64,000 bases of DNA, from NCBI GenBank assembly GCA_015179125.1, contig WHVA01000029.1, positions 248,001 to 312,000 on the forward strand, in the 5' to 3' direction. Positions 20,441-34,023 of this stretch are shown in pieces. Each line of letters starts with the position of its first letter. Positions within the stretch are counted from its first letter, which is position 1. The position numbers were made by a program, and so were the translations under genes. A model generated the notes under the pieces. It saw only the letters and a program-made list of their open reading frames with translations. It made no database searches and had not been told where the DNA came from. The stretch comes from Gautieria morchelliformis (taxonomy: Eukaryota; Basidiomycota; Agaricomycetes; Gomphales; Gomphaceae).

Positions 20441-20992
20441 ATGACTGCGCGCGCGTTCGATATCTTCCAGCGCCCGGACAAGCCTGGCTTCCTTGTTGGT
20501 GCCAATGCGCTGGACGTATCCTCCATCGGCATTGCACTCGGTTTGCTTTCAGACAATGCATCCATTGTTGCAGATGCCCATGATTGCGTGCATAACGAGG
20601 TGCAGGCGCAGAGTGGGTTCCAGCTTGACGGGATTCAGCAGGATGGGAGTTTCAGTCAGCATCAAGGCCTTTTGTACAATGGTATGTGGGCTAGGCTGTA
20701 TTGGAGGATTGTCATGTTGAAGATATAACACAGGAAATTATGGCAAGGATTAGCCGTGCGTGTCCCGTCTAGAGTTTCATGTTCTTTGTGTTTCCTTACT
20801 AAATGCGTGTTGGCTAGCTCCAATGATGTCTGGGAGTTGGAGATTGAAGCCGGTGGCACGCGTTTCGCTGCTACAGGGCCATCTAGGACCGCGTTTGAAA
20901 ACCTTATGAACGTGTCCCAGTGGATGATCTACCAGAACACCGTAACGGGTGTCCTCCATTGGGATTCAGCTACAGGGACACAGGCTTCCTAA
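20441..20992 (+). pseudogene. Polysaccharide lyase family 8 (hyaluronate/chondroitin lyase-like) relic
   Basis: First exon (20,441-20,681) reads RAFDIFQRPDKPGFLVGANA then DVSSIGIALGLL, VHNEVQAQSGFQLDGIQQDG and SFSQHQGLLYNG, the strongly conserved PL8 catalytic-domain segment that contains the N-x-D-G-S-F-x-Q-H box (here DGSFSQHQG). After an intron (GTATGT donor at 20,682, branch and AG before about 20,800) comes NDVWELEIEAGGTRFAATGP and MNVSQWMIYQNTVTGVLHWD. Both exons keep their frame. The N-terminal half, the Tyr/His residues further on and the beta-sandwich domains are missing, so it is a fragment copied or left here. The stop follows GTQAS at 20,992. Confidence 0.82.
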
Positions 20993-21110
20993 CGGGCACG
21001 TGTCTACGCAGCACGCCGCCGGTAGCTCAGTGCAGTGGCATATTTCCTCAGGTATGGCTTTGAATTGGATGTGCTTCATTTGAGTCTGCATGGCATAAGT
21101 GTATCTGAGG

Positions 21111-21192
21111 GGCCACGGTAGCTTAGTGGTAAGCCCGCCCCGGGGATTGAGTGTATCAGCTAAGGCTGAGCGTTCAATCCTGGCCCCTCCAG
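21111..21192 (+). ncRNA. tRNA-like sequence with pol III A and B boxes
   Basis: GGGGCCA...TGGCCCC can pair as an acceptor stem. TAGCTTAGTGG fits the A box (TRGCNNAGYNGG) and GTTCAATCC the B box (GWTCRANNC), 53 bp apart. GCTT-AGTGGT-AAGC makes a D arm, but the T arm does not pair canonically, so a tRNA-derived SINE or pseudo-tRNA is more likely than a working tRNA. A related A-box word (TAGCTCAGTG) lies 90 bp upstream. Confidence 0.4.
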
Positions 21193-21809
21193 AGATAACA
21201 CCCTAGACACTCGGGAAAAATTCTGCCACGCTGATTGCCAATAACATCTGATTGCCGGCCCCAAATATGAATGGTGGTATACTCAACTATCCCTTCCAAT
21301 TCAGAACCGACTCTTTAAGACCATGATGACACCTACTCCAATTATCTAATCCATCCAACCGATGCATTGGAGTACCGGGTACCTGTACTATCATGATTTG
21401 TCACACCGACAGCCGGAGGCTGGGCCAAAACATTGGCAGTAGACTGCAGCTGCTGCCACTCGTTGGGGTGTGGGAAAGGTGTCAAGGTGGTGTTGCAGCT
21501 GAGGGGTACAAACTGAAATACACATGGGTATTACATGCCCAAATAAGCCGTGGAAGGTTGATTACTATGCGGTTTATGGGTTGGACTGTTTGGCTTTAAA
21601 GGGGTGCTGAGGGGAGTAATGGCATTTCGGAGGCATGATTATCCACACTCTGCTTACAATACAGCGTCTAATTTCTCAAGGGGTGGTATCCCAGATTAGG
21701 ACCCCCCTGCCTTCGGGCTCATGATAAGATTCTTGACCATGGACACTCGATAGTTACACGATTTGTATTATCCTACATGAGCATGCGCCTCAATGGATAA
21801 AAATGGATT

Positions 21810-21810
<1 letters not shown>

Positions 21811-21847
<37 letters not shown>
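21811..21847. repeat. Poly(A) tract, about 37 A
   Basis: A pure A-run. It could be the tail of a retroposed unit beginning near the tRNA-like sequence at 21,111, though 700 bp is long for a SINE. No gene is visible between 21,193 and 21,810. Confidence 0.6.
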
Positions 21848-21850
<3 letters not shown>

Positions 21851-22007
21851 TATCTGACGCCCCTGAGGAGGAGGCATGGCCGCAGGGAACTCGGCCATCG
21901 ATCCCCGTGCTCCACTCTAACAGTCATGTGACTGGTTATCTCTAAGCTGCATCCTTTCTTCTTCCTGACCACCACAACTGCGTACCTGTTCGAGCATACT
22001 GACCTTA

Positions 22008-22557
22008 ATGGCTCCAGCGGCTACCAAACGGAAAGCTCTACAGGAGATCAACCTGACCCAACTCCCCACCCGCTCCACTGTGCTAAAGAAAACCTCACAA
22101 GGATTCAAGCTCGAGGACCCGTCCTCGGTTGGGCCCCGCACCAACCGAAACCCTCACTACCAACCCCAGTTCACGCAGTCGCCTGACCAAAATAGGACTT
22201 GAGTATCGTAAGTACCATCTATCTTGAGCTATGTGAGTACTCTACCCTGAAATGTGCCAGAAATCCAGGTAGAGGCTGACAAGCAATGGGCAATGGCTTG
22301 CACGTCAACGGGAATGTCGCCTGGTGCGCGAGGAGGAAGCCCGAGCCTTGAATGCGGAGGTCGCGGCTCTTAGGGATGAAGGCCTAGGGGACAAGGAAAT
22401 TGCAGAGTTCCTCAATGGCCCGAACGCCAATGATTCCGAGGATGAACCTGGGCCTCAGACCTGTACGTGTTCCTGTGGCCCCAAATATCTACTCAAATTT
22501 TGTTTCCTTTCGTTAGGTCCAGGAAGGAACCAGGTGAACGAGGTCCGTCATCCACAT

Positions 22558-22590
<33 letters not shown>

Positions 22591-22730
22591 CGGTTATTGC
22601 ACTCACCTTTCATCTAGTTTGCGTTCAAGGCCACAATGGCGGTTGTCACAGCCACCTCGAAGCCTTCGGTGTCCAATGCCGTTCGGTGCCAGACAGCCAG
22701 CTCACCCGTACCCTCCGGTCTGTGACGCGC
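22008..22730 (+). CDS. Hypothetical spliced protein, low support
   Basis: A first exon starts MAPAATKRKALQEINLTQLP and runs to about 22,200. A second, from an AG acceptor near 22,290, reads QWLARQRECRLVREEEARAL, NAEVAALRDEGLGDKEIAEF, an amphipathic charged helix with low-complexity acidic end (NDSEDEPGPQT). A GTACGT donor follows. A T-run (22,566-22,591) lies in the next intron and a last piece reads MAVVTATSKPSVSNAVRCQT. I recognise no family. A bZIP-free, homeodomain-like helix is possible but not shown. The run of coding-like frames with splice signals is the only support. Confidence 0.3.
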
Positions 22731-22933
22731 AATGTATTATTTTACCAGAATTATATTAATAATAAATATAGTGGGGCAATCCTTGGTTAATATGTAGCAG
22801 GAACACGGTAAGAACGTCGACATTTACCCAAGTATCGAGTCTGCACTATTCGGTGAAAACGTTGAGGATATCCCATAGATACGTAGAATATCATCTGGAT
22901 TTCTAAGTCAGGTATTTAAAGCAAAGTGCGGTG

Positions 22934-23193
22934 TAGTAGCGAAGTCGTCGAGGTTCGAAATCCTATATTTACCAACTCTAGGGATATTTATGTACTGTAT
23001 TAGTAACGTTGCTAGGCTATCGATGATATTTAATTCGACCGCAACGCAACCTTGCGAATTTCCACCGTACAGCAAATCGTCACTAGGATGTCAGGATGTC
23101 GGCCTTCCTATCAATCTGGAGTGAATATCATCCCAATGCACGATTTTACAACCCTTTGTTCCTCAATACTCTATATATAATTACCCTAGTTCC
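22934..23193 (-). repeat. Dispersed 260-bp repeat (inverted partner 52,109-52,366)
   Basis: Near-identical to 52,109-52,366 in opposite orientation, both bounded by TAGTAG/CTACTA and GGAACTAGGG. The partner ends 70 bp before alpha-glucosidase copy B. No coding sequence seen. Confidence 0.88.
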
Positions 23194-23245
23194 TAAGATA
23201 GCGGCAGTATAAACCGCGCACACTCTAAGCGCCCATTAGTCAGCT

Positions 23246-23263
23246 TAGGGTTAGGGTTTAGGT
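23246..23263 (+). repeat. Short telomere-like motif
   Basis: TTAGGGTTAGGGTTTAGG: two fungal-type telomere units and a variant, just outside the end of the DDE transposon remnant. Too short to be a telomere. Confidence 0.6.
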
Positions 23264-23325
23264 GGTGAAAATGCTCAGGATGGAAATTTCAAATTTTGGT
23301 GGGACATCCTGGTAGCTATGGTATA

Positions 23326-24997
23326 TTACTCCATTATTGACTTTGGTAGTACTCTATGCCCATGAAACTTCTGGTTGGCCCAACTTGCCTGTACACCATT
23401 CAGTCCATGTTTATATTCATCCATGAACCGAGCAGCCCGATTGGCATATCTGAGTGCAGTCTCACTTAGCACTCCTTTATGCAAGTAAATAACACACTCA
23501 CCAGCACATTTTGAGTAGATCCACACGATCAAGGCATTCCCGCGCATTATTCTCCATTTCTGCCTCATTTTTTGTAGGAGGGAGCATTCTATAATGTAGT
23601 TTCGCATACCCCCAGCATTGCTCAATGAAATTTAGCTCACAATGGAACTTTGGATTTGGCCAGATACCGAACAATGTCTACTGCTTTGAGGTATTTCTTA
23701 TTAAGGGACTGCAAATGAAGGTGAATGTCCTGTGCAAGATCCTCATCCTCAATTCTTGACTTTCTATGTTGCCCATAGAGACTTTCTGGGAGCTGCTCAT
23801 TGTCCTCTAGAAATTCCCACACCCACACTCGCAGAGAGCGGGCAAGACCTGCTCCTTTTCCAGCTGCAGTTGCAGCCAGGAGTGATGCTTCACGCCACCT
23901 GATACCCTGACCTGACATGTAGAACTGCAAGAAAGCCAGCATCCCATTGAGATGACCCCGAAAAACCACGTTTAGTGTTATTGCTTTTGATCGTTTGGTA
24001 AGAATGGTGACAGCTTCTTTGAGGGTCAGTGATGTGGGCAATGGTGGCCTTGCCCGAGCCTGAAGGATTGGATTCAATGGTGCCCAATTTGGCCCTTCTT
24101 CCACATCACTCTCATCCTCATCCTCATGTTCTTCTCTTGCTCCATGCTCAGTGGATGTTTTGCAATCCTCATCTTCTATCTCCTCAATAGTGACCCTGGG
24201 GACATGTTGGCCATGTCTCTCATTCTGTTCTGACCCACTTGCAGAAGACCCTGCAATACTTTGAGGGTCAGTGGCTGTGCTCAGTCCTTTATTATTGCTT
24301 GCCCCTTCTTCTTCACTTTCCTCCTCCTCTTGCCTCGAATTGGCCCCTGTCATAGGATAATAGGCACTACATCTCTTTCATCAACCTCTTCCTCCTGCCT
24401 TTCCTCAATCTGCTCCTTTGGTTTGTCACAAACAGCCGGTTGAATCCCAGAGTCTGTTGCGCACTCATGCGGCCGTTTCTGAAAGAATGAACTAATATCA
24501 GCATACCCTTGTTCTCGGTAAGCTTTTCTACCCTTCTGCATGTCATGTTCATGCTGACGTTTGGCCCGTGGTGCAGGGTTGCCCATTTTATTATATCGCA
24601 TTGGCCAAATGCTTGTCTTAGCAGCATCCAGGAAATTTGTGATTCCCTGCTGAAGTTTTGAGATAAATGTGAGTAAATGCCCTTCATCTTCAACTCCAAG
24701 GTCATCTGGTGTTGATTCAACATCATCAAATGATGTGATGCTGCTACATCTTGATTTCGCACTGAATGGAAACATCACTCAATGCTGTATCTGGACTATG
24801 GTCCATGGTGGGGCTTGGGATGGATGGACACTGCTTCTGGAGTATAGGGGAGGTTCGGTTGGACTTCTGGTACCTTCAACAGGCAGAAATGAGCAAGAAA
24901 GCCTTAATAGTGAGTAAAATAGTGTCAACATCACCTTTTTTGCATATTTACCCAGGTTTTCTAGTCGCTTTTTTGCCCCAGACTTCTTGGGAGCCAT
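23326..24997 (-). pseudogene. DDE transposase gene with catalytic core deleted
   Basis: Minus-strand reading starts MAPKKSGAKKRLENLGKYAK (ATG 24,997-24,995), then after an intron an acidic, low-complexity N-terminal region (IWPMRYNKMGNPAPRAKRQH; FFQKRP; EEEESEEEG) and a helical domain: LTLKEAVTILTKRSKA, RSLRVWVWEFLEDNEQLPES, YGQHRKSRIEDEDLAQDIHL, the N-terminal domain of a Tc1/mariner-like DDE family common in Basidiomycota. At 23,637-23,645 it jumps directly to HCELNFIEQCWGYAK, the post-catalytic ELNxIE box, then after a GTGAGT intron YANRAARFMDEYKHGLNGVQ and FHGHRVLPKSIME. The whole first-Asp and second-Asp section is gone. The junction lies in a short AAGTTCCATTGTGA stretch. Confidence 0.82.
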
Positions 24998-25510
24998 ATG
25001 GAATGTTTGGGACACTTATATCTGGAGGTTCGGCCAGTGTCAACAACGGATGAATAATCAAGAGATGATAAGATCAGCATACCTTTGAAAGAGACTCTAG
25101 GGTTCGTGCCTGGAGGTTAGCCTGTGTCAACGATGGATGAATAATCAGCATACCTAGACCCTACAGCAGAGAATAGAATGGCCGGTTTTGCGGTTTTTAT
25201 TTGAGAGACTTACCCATCATTGGATTATTACCCCAAGCAGAAGATGTGGGCCTCAAGAGGATTCTGCTGTCAGGTTTTCACCCTAAATGAGTTCTGTGGG
25301 CTCTGTGGTAGCAGGATCTGCTTTCCCGTTTGAGAACAGAGGATGTTCAAACGGGCAAGCTGTAAAACGGCGTCACCGTGTCACATGAAAAAATAATTCA
25401 ATCTCCGCTCTATGATTATGTAATGCGGCGAAAATCGCAGGGAGAGAAAATTGAACTTGTGTTTCCTGGACAGGGAATCACATTTTATGAATTTTGAAAT
25501 GAAAAAAATG

Positions 25511-25511
<1 letters not shown>

Positions 25512-25542
<31 letters not shown>
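25512..25542. repeat. Poly(A) tract, about 31 A
   Basis: Pure A-run in AT-rich DNA about 130 bp before the second DDE transposase fragment. The stretch 24,998-25,660 holds no gene otherwise. Confidence 0.6.
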
Positions 25543-25544
<2 letters not shown>

Positions 25545-25667
25545 ATGAGATAGAAATTTTTATAAGCTTGATTTCAACAAAATAGTACCATAGAGTTGTT
25601 GAATAGTGTCTTATAGACAAACTTATGGTCTTACTTTTTTGATATTTCGAGCTCAAAGCCTTTGAAA

Positions 25668-26324
25668 TGAATAAGCCAGATGGTGGGAAACAGCGGGTCC
25701 AATGGGATACCATCATTCCAGACTCCAATCCATTCCCAGAACACTGAGGTGAAGTCCAGAAGATGACACTTCTATATGGGCGGCCCAAAGGATTGGAGCG
25801 TGTTCTTACTGAGCACGGTTTTGATGTCCGCAAAATGCGGGCGAAATGTTCACCAGTATGCCCAATTGAAAACTCTGCTTGTTGCATGGCACGAGTGCTC
25901 AGTAAGCAGGATGACTTTGCAAATCAGGAGTCCATGCTTGAGAAACTTGTCAAGAAGGCTGGCCACGAGTGCATTTTTTTGCCCAAGTTCCATTGTGAGC
26001 TCAATCCAATAGAAATGGTAAGTCTTACTGCCACCTCTTCCAAGATCTTGCTTACAGAACTCACAGCATTGGGGCGGGGTGAAATATTGTTACCATGAGG
26101 TGCCAAAGCTGACCTTTGCTGAAGCCAAGGCAACTGCGTTACAGTACCTTGATGCCTGCCCCACAGATGTGATCCGGCAATCCATCAACCGTTCCTGGAG
26201 GTTCATGAGTGCATACCGGCAAGGGTTGACTGGTGATGCAGCTGCATGTGCAGTTCGGAAGCAGCGACAACACCGCCAAGTTTCTAATCGGGCGATGATG
26301 TCAATTGACGCAGTTTTGAACTAG
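25668..26324 (+). pseudogene. DDE transposase, C-terminal fragment
   Basis: Plus-strand reading from about 25,668: NKPDGGKQRVQWDTIIPDSN, PFPEH, stop, then KMTLLYGRPKGLERVLTEHG, FDVRKMRAKCSPVCPIENSA, CCMARVLSKQDDFANQESML, HECIFLPKFHCELNPIEM, a short intron (GTAAGT at 26,019), then KYCYHEVPKLTFAEAK, INRSWRFMSAYRQGLTGDAA. The PKFHCELNPIE box is the end of the same DDE superfamily as 23,326-24,997, but from a different lineage (ELNPIEM against ELNFIEQ). N-terminal and catalytic Asp parts are missing. Stop at 26,322-26,324. Confidence 0.82.
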
Positions 26325-26939
26325 AACTAGGCTACATTTGCACCTATAAAGTTCAATTTTTTGACCATAAATTTTGAATTTTGGCCACCTTAAAGGGTCG
26401 TGGGAAAATTCAGATCGACACGTTTTTCGACATTTTTCGACCCGCTGAATTCATTCCGACCTGAGGTCAGTTTGGCGCCAAAAAATCCCTATCACTAGGT
26501 CGTGTTTGATTGTCCGCAACTGTAATAATACTGAGTACTACTTGTACTTATAAGTTCATTTTGTTTCAGGCTCCGTCGCTTTCACTCCTACCCGTGGTGT
26601 GCTTCTGGCTCCTATAATAACATCCTTCTCGACTCTTGATCCCTACCTCAGAGGCAGTCAGCTCAACAATCAGTAGTCTGCGTTGGCAATTGATACCATG
26701 TTCTTGTGACAGCGCAAGAACAGGGGGGCGACCGAGTGAAGGGTGTGTCCCTCGCCCTCCCACGCTGCATGCTGACCGACCCACAGAGTCCACGCACACG
26801 CCGCCCATCGCACAACTGGAAGGCGGGCGCGAAGACGTGGTGCGGAACCAAGGGTGTGCTGCAGTTTTGTTTCTCTCTTTCTGTGTGGTGGGGCTGATGC
26901 GGTGTTAGTCAGGTTCATATTCATTTTTGGGTTTTTGTC
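26325..26939. other. No gene seen
   Basis: Presumed 3' flank of the transposase fragment and then unassigned DNA up to the Tup1 relic. No repeat or RNA gene is visible. Confidence 0.4.
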
Positions 26940-27365
26940 GCCTCGCTCGAGATGCTGGTCGAGGACGCCGCGGCGCGAAGCTCGGGGACCTTTATATCCG
27001 CAGCATACAATTTAGCCCCAGCGGGAAGCTCCTCGTGACGCCGAGGATAAACAGATATGCATCAGTGGCGCGACGTGTTCGCGAGGGCGGGGGAGGGGGC
27101 GGGGTGCGGTGATGGGTGCTGACTTTGCCTCTTTTTCTTCTGCTTTCGCAGGTCTAGCACGTCGCAAAGAAGCCCATCAACACCGTGTTCGAGGGGCACC
27201 AGCTGGAAATCTATTCGCTTGACTTTTCCGGCGACGGGCGGCTTATCGTGTCTGGTCCTGGGATAAGGTGCGGTGCTGCTATGACGCGTACGCTGATGCT
27301 GACGTGTGCACACAGACGACGCATATATGGGATATAGAGACGAGGGGGAGTGGGGACGCTGTCGA
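26940..27365 (+). pseudogene. Tup1-like WD40 corepressor relic
   Basis: LGDLYIRSIQFSPSGKLLVT is the Tup1 WD-repeat signature (GDLYIRSVCFSPDGK in family members). A small deletion then shifts frame, but GAGGATAAACAGATATGC still spells EDKQIC. After an intron the reading VAKKPINTVFEGHQLEIYSL, DFSGDGRLIVSG follows, and after a further intron THIWDIETRG. These are two successive blades of the C-terminal propeller. The other five blades, the N-terminal tetramerisation helix and the stop are absent. Intron positions are kept, so this is a gene fragment rather than a processed copy. Tup1 acts with Cyc8 as a nuclear repressor, including of sugar-regulated genes, in yeasts. Confidence 0.75.
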
Positions 27366-28169
27366 GAATATTGTGTGTGGCTGTTTTTCTGACTTTGGGT
27401 GGCGGGTGGCAATGTATTGATCGTGTTTGTTCTTCACGCACAGGTCAATGTGCGCGACCTGGCTGGACACGATCCTTGCTTACACGTTCTTCCGGTCCGT
27501 CTTCAGTTTCCAAGTTGCGTTTACCCCATGCAGTAAAGATCTGGGATCTACCAGTTCTTCGTCGGACTCGGGCGCGGTCGTGGATCCATCCTCAAGCTCC
27601 TTCCAAAAAGCCTCTCGCGTCTCGGCCGCGAGTTTGTGCCCCCTCTTACGGAGTGTGCTATTCTGCATGGACGGCGGTGGCTTGCCATATGGGTCGGTCG
27701 GGTCATGGTTAAGGACCCGCATGCCACGGGACTAGTACTGGTATAATATATAAGCCGGAAGAGAAAGGATGGGGGTGTATGGACGCGTTCTGGTACTAAT
27801 GGATCGATGACGACACGTGTTGATATCAAATAATATTATCTCTGTTTATTTTAATATATGTCTCATACCGGTTTGAAATACAATTACCTGCTACAAGCAG
27901 GTGTGTCTGTACGTCACTGCGCTCCAAGTAGATTATATGCGCCCGAACTTAGAATATGATGAACTTGGGAATTCGGATGTCCAAATAGGTGGTGTATTCG
28001 GACGCATGATGAATGACACGTATATAAAATTTGCAAGCATATTCTTATTCATCAGACATATTTGGTCATCCGTGTACCTCACGTAGTCTTTTTCCAAGTA
28101 CCTACGTAAAGCCCAGTGGCAGCTGGGATATCTACGGGTTCTCAGACCACAATTACCAACTCATAAAAC
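27366..28169. other. No gene recognised upstream of alpha-glucosidase A
   Basis: Holds one minus-strand reading (27,722-27,480, RKRGHKLAAETREAFWKELE) that looks protein-like, but I can assign no family. The last 300 bp are AT-rich. The duplicated alpha-glucosidase segment starts near 28,175. Confidence 0.35.
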
Positions 28170-28174
28170 GCGGG

Positions 28175-30945
<2,771 letters not shown>

Positions 30946-31236
30946 ATTGAAGCGCTGACGAGAATTCGAGTCAAGCGCTATAAACGGGCTGATCCCCGTC
31001 AAGGGCACTGGGAGGTCGAAAATCGTGGGAAATCCGACACCTTTTGCCGATGTTTATCCGCATATGATGCAATAGCTTATTAAGCTTATCTGCTCCTTGA
31101 TTTACCGCTCACGCCGCCCTCCAGTCTGCTTCTGTCCTTGACTTGCCGCATACCCTGCCTAACACTGTCCTCTGTGAGAGATAACCTCTTCTGCTGATGT
31201 CAGACATATCTGCTTCTGGCCTTGGATTGCTGCATA

Positions 31237-31631
31237 CACTGCAGGCATATAAAAGTTTTCTTGTCTGAAAAACAGTTCAACTGTAAAGTTATTCCAAATA
31301 TTTTTTAGTGTTTTTTTTTATGTAAAAAAAACTATAATAAAATTTTGTGTTTTTATTAGAATTTGTTGAGCAAATTGTAAAAAAATTCAAAGTTTTTTTC
31401 AGGGTTTTTTATGGGTTTCTTTGTGTTTTCACAAAGAAACTTATAAAAAGACATAAAAACCCTGCAAAAAACTTTAAATTTTTTTACAATTTTCTTGCTC
31501 AACAAATTCTAACAAAATCACAAAATTATGTAAAAGTTTTTTTTACATTAAAAACACTGAACAAAATTGGAATATCTTTACAGTTTTTTGAACAGTTTTT
31601 CAGACCAGAAAATTTTTATATGCCTCCAGTG
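31237..31631. mobile_element. CACTA-like foldback (snapback) MITE
   Basis: Almost the whole 395 bp is one imperfect palindrome. Left arm CACTGCAGGCATATAAAA... and right arm (inverse) CACTGGAGGCATATAAAA... pair over about 185 bp each, ending in a tight TTTCTTTGTG-TTTT-CACAAAGAAA hairpin near 31,427-31,442. The ends are CACTG...CAGTG and the flanks are ATA on both sides (31,234-31,236, 31,632-31,634), a 3-bp duplication. CACTR ends and 3-bp duplications are typical of CACTA/EnSpm elements. It is AT-rich and has no coding sequence. Confidence 0.85.
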
Positions 31632-31634
31632 ATA

Positions 31635-32480
31635 TGTGATCTAAGCCACTGCTGAGTGAGTCATGCTCCGTAAATGTCTCATCTCATCTCTCTCTACCAC
31701 TCCATCTTCTCTGCGCCTGTGCTAATGTATGTATTCTTGTCATTTTTGCCCTCGTTCTGCTTTCACTGATCAACTCTTCCCTCACCCTACTTGTTCAGAC
31801 TCTGTCACATTGCACATTTATACATGTGATGTATCTTTCCTCTGTGCTTGACGGTGCTGCCCAGCCACTGCCTAGTTATCGTGAGTCCTGATTAAGTAAA
31901 CCACCTGCTACCACTGAACATCACTCTTACTGATTCCAGGAGAGGACGGCCACAGATGATACCACTGATGGTTCGAATAATATATATGATCTCAGTGAAC
32001 ATGCAAGGTGTGTGCGCCACATTAAGGTGCGCTATCACGGCCCTCACTACAACCCTCCCAGCTAAAATTAAGGAGCTATCATTTGATGGCTGGCCTGTCA
32101 GATAGGCTTTGATGAACTAGATGCTGTGAAAGAGACACACGACGTCAACCCGCTCCCTCCCTGCGTGCGACCTTGACCACTCTATCATCGCGCTGAAAGA
32201 TTATGAGCGCTGTTTGCTGGGCACGATCCTTGAAGGGAGCACAATGGAAGCGGATGTGCGGGAGATGATAGTCCTCTGGCCACCTCGAGAACTGCCTCCG
32301 AGGCCAACCAAGAGGTCCTTAATAGCTGGACCCTCTTCCGCAACATGGAAGAAACAGAAATAGCCTACAAGTCTACACATACATGTACAGTACAAAATTG
32401 CGACTTAGAGGCCTGCGTCATAAGGCCCTGTTCAATCTCATGTACAATTGTGAGCAAGGGTTCTGCCGGGCACACGCCGG
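31635..32480. other. No gene recognised before the DIRS-like element
   Basis: Unassigned DNA. The last part may be the 5' terminal repeat of the DIRS-like element, but I found no matching 3' repeat to prove it. Confidence 0.35.
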
Positions 32481-32616
32481 CCCTCCCTCTAGTTAAGATA
32501 GATTAAGTAATCTCCTCTATAAATAGTCAGTCAAAGCCACCTCCTGCAACAACTCTTGCCTTCCACTTTCACCTTCATGTAGTTGACAGTGTGATCCAAA
32601 ATCTTCAACGTCGAGC

Positions 32617-33743
32617 ATGGTATCCTCGATGTACCCCAGCGGCTCTACATGCCACCCCGAACCAACGAACAGGACACATCCCTCAACCTCCACTCCCACA
32701 CCAAGACCCCTTATCACCGGCGCTCCCCCTTTCCCCACTACCGGGAACACGGCCACACTAGGCACCAACACTAGCTCATCGTCGTCATCGTCAGCTCAGA
32801 GACCGGCCCCACCGAGAAGGCCCACTACACGTACACAGGCACCATCTCAAACAACAACATCCACAGGACCAAGGAGGCTCACGTCGAGCCACATACTCGA
32901 CCCAGTGAAAGGGCTAATAGGGGTGAGAAACAACATCAGGGCAGGACGCAGAGCGGGCAACGAACCCACGTACTGACAGAGGCCAACATTAGCGCCTTGT
33001 ACACACCTCAGCCTACCGCTCTGACCATGAACCCCACAACCACGCCGACGCTGCCCACTCCCTCCACCCTAATCCCAACCACAGCCCCACACCCCACCAC
33101 CCCTTCCCGCCCTAAAGACACCTACGCATTTGACGACACCAACACCAACACCAACACACAACAGCCAAACAACCATACCATCCCGACACAGCTTATCGCG
33201 ATGGTGAAAGCCCGAGCATACATACCGTTATTTTTCTTCCTCAGTGAGAGCATGGAACGCATCAGGCTAGAGCTCAATCTCAAAATGACTAAGTCCATGA
33301 CCAAAAACATTCACTTGATTGACGCATCTAATTTCATCGAGGAACGCCACATGGACTTCACACTCTTCAGCAAAGCATACCATAACTTTATCAGATGTCT
33401 AGAGCTCTGCATGGCACCCGGTTCCAGACTCCCTCTCGCATGGGTGGACCACTTCAATCGTTGTAGCACCGACCCTCGCATGAAATCAGCCTTCAAGACT
33501 TTCCTGTACATGGACATAAAAATGCAGCAACAACACTTTGACAAACCATTCTCACCTGACACACACAGCCCAGAGTATTGTAGCCGCATGACCAATGGCT
33601 CAACGATATTTTGCGTGACACAGAACTTCCACCGGGACAGTGGCTCAAGGGTCCGTGTGATGTGTGACGCACCCAAAATGGCTCAGACAGACCGAGGCCG
33701 AAGATGGGCCGGGAGGCATGGGGATGTACAAAAGACAATCTAA
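32617..33743 (+). pseudogene. DIRS-like gag region
   Basis: A first frame (MVSSMYPSGSTCHPEPTNRT to NEPTY, stop at 32,974) is Ser/Thr/Pro-rich. A second (MYTPQPTALTMNPTTTPTLP) has an Asn/Thr-rich leader and then an ordered section: LIAMVKARAYIPLFFFLSES, IHLIDASNFIEERHMDFTLF, WVDHFNRCSTDPRMKSAFKT, FLYMDIKMQQQHFDKPFSP, where the mix of helices fits a capsid-like domain. CACCCAAAATGGCTCAG occurs twice (33,670 and 33,883), bounding about 213 bp that disrupts the frame. Assignment rests on position before the RT. Confidence 0.6.
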
Positions 33744-34023
33744 TCGGCTCTACAGCAATTTGCTCTGGATGGAGCATCACATAAAAGCCACTGTAAAGAA
33801 GCTATTAAGTACACCCTATATATGTTACCGTGACGCAGTCGACTGGATGAAGGCTCAGAAGCTACTGTGACGTGTTACAAGCACCCAAAATGGCTCAGCT
33901 CAAAGGGTGCCGTGACGCATTATTGAGCCATTGGTCGTGCGGCTACAGTACTCAGACGCATGGCTCTTAGCAGACAGAGAGGTAAATGAGGAGAGGATTG
34001 CTGACATGATCTGATCCTCGGTC

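Noticed and set aside
21111..21192. Functional tRNA gene
   Set aside because: T arm does not pair and no anticodon arm of correct geometry can be drawn; kept only as tRNA-like.
23246..23263. Telomere or chromosome end
   Set aside because: Only two TTAGGG units and one variant, surrounded by ordinary sequence on both sides.
27062..27735. Independent genes over and after the Tup1 relic
   Set aside because: Frames on both strands are short, and most overlap Tup1 codons in other phases.
31201..31640. rho-independent-type terminator or pre-microRNA
   Set aside because: Arms of about 185 bp with CACTG ends and ATA duplications fit a foldback transposon far better.
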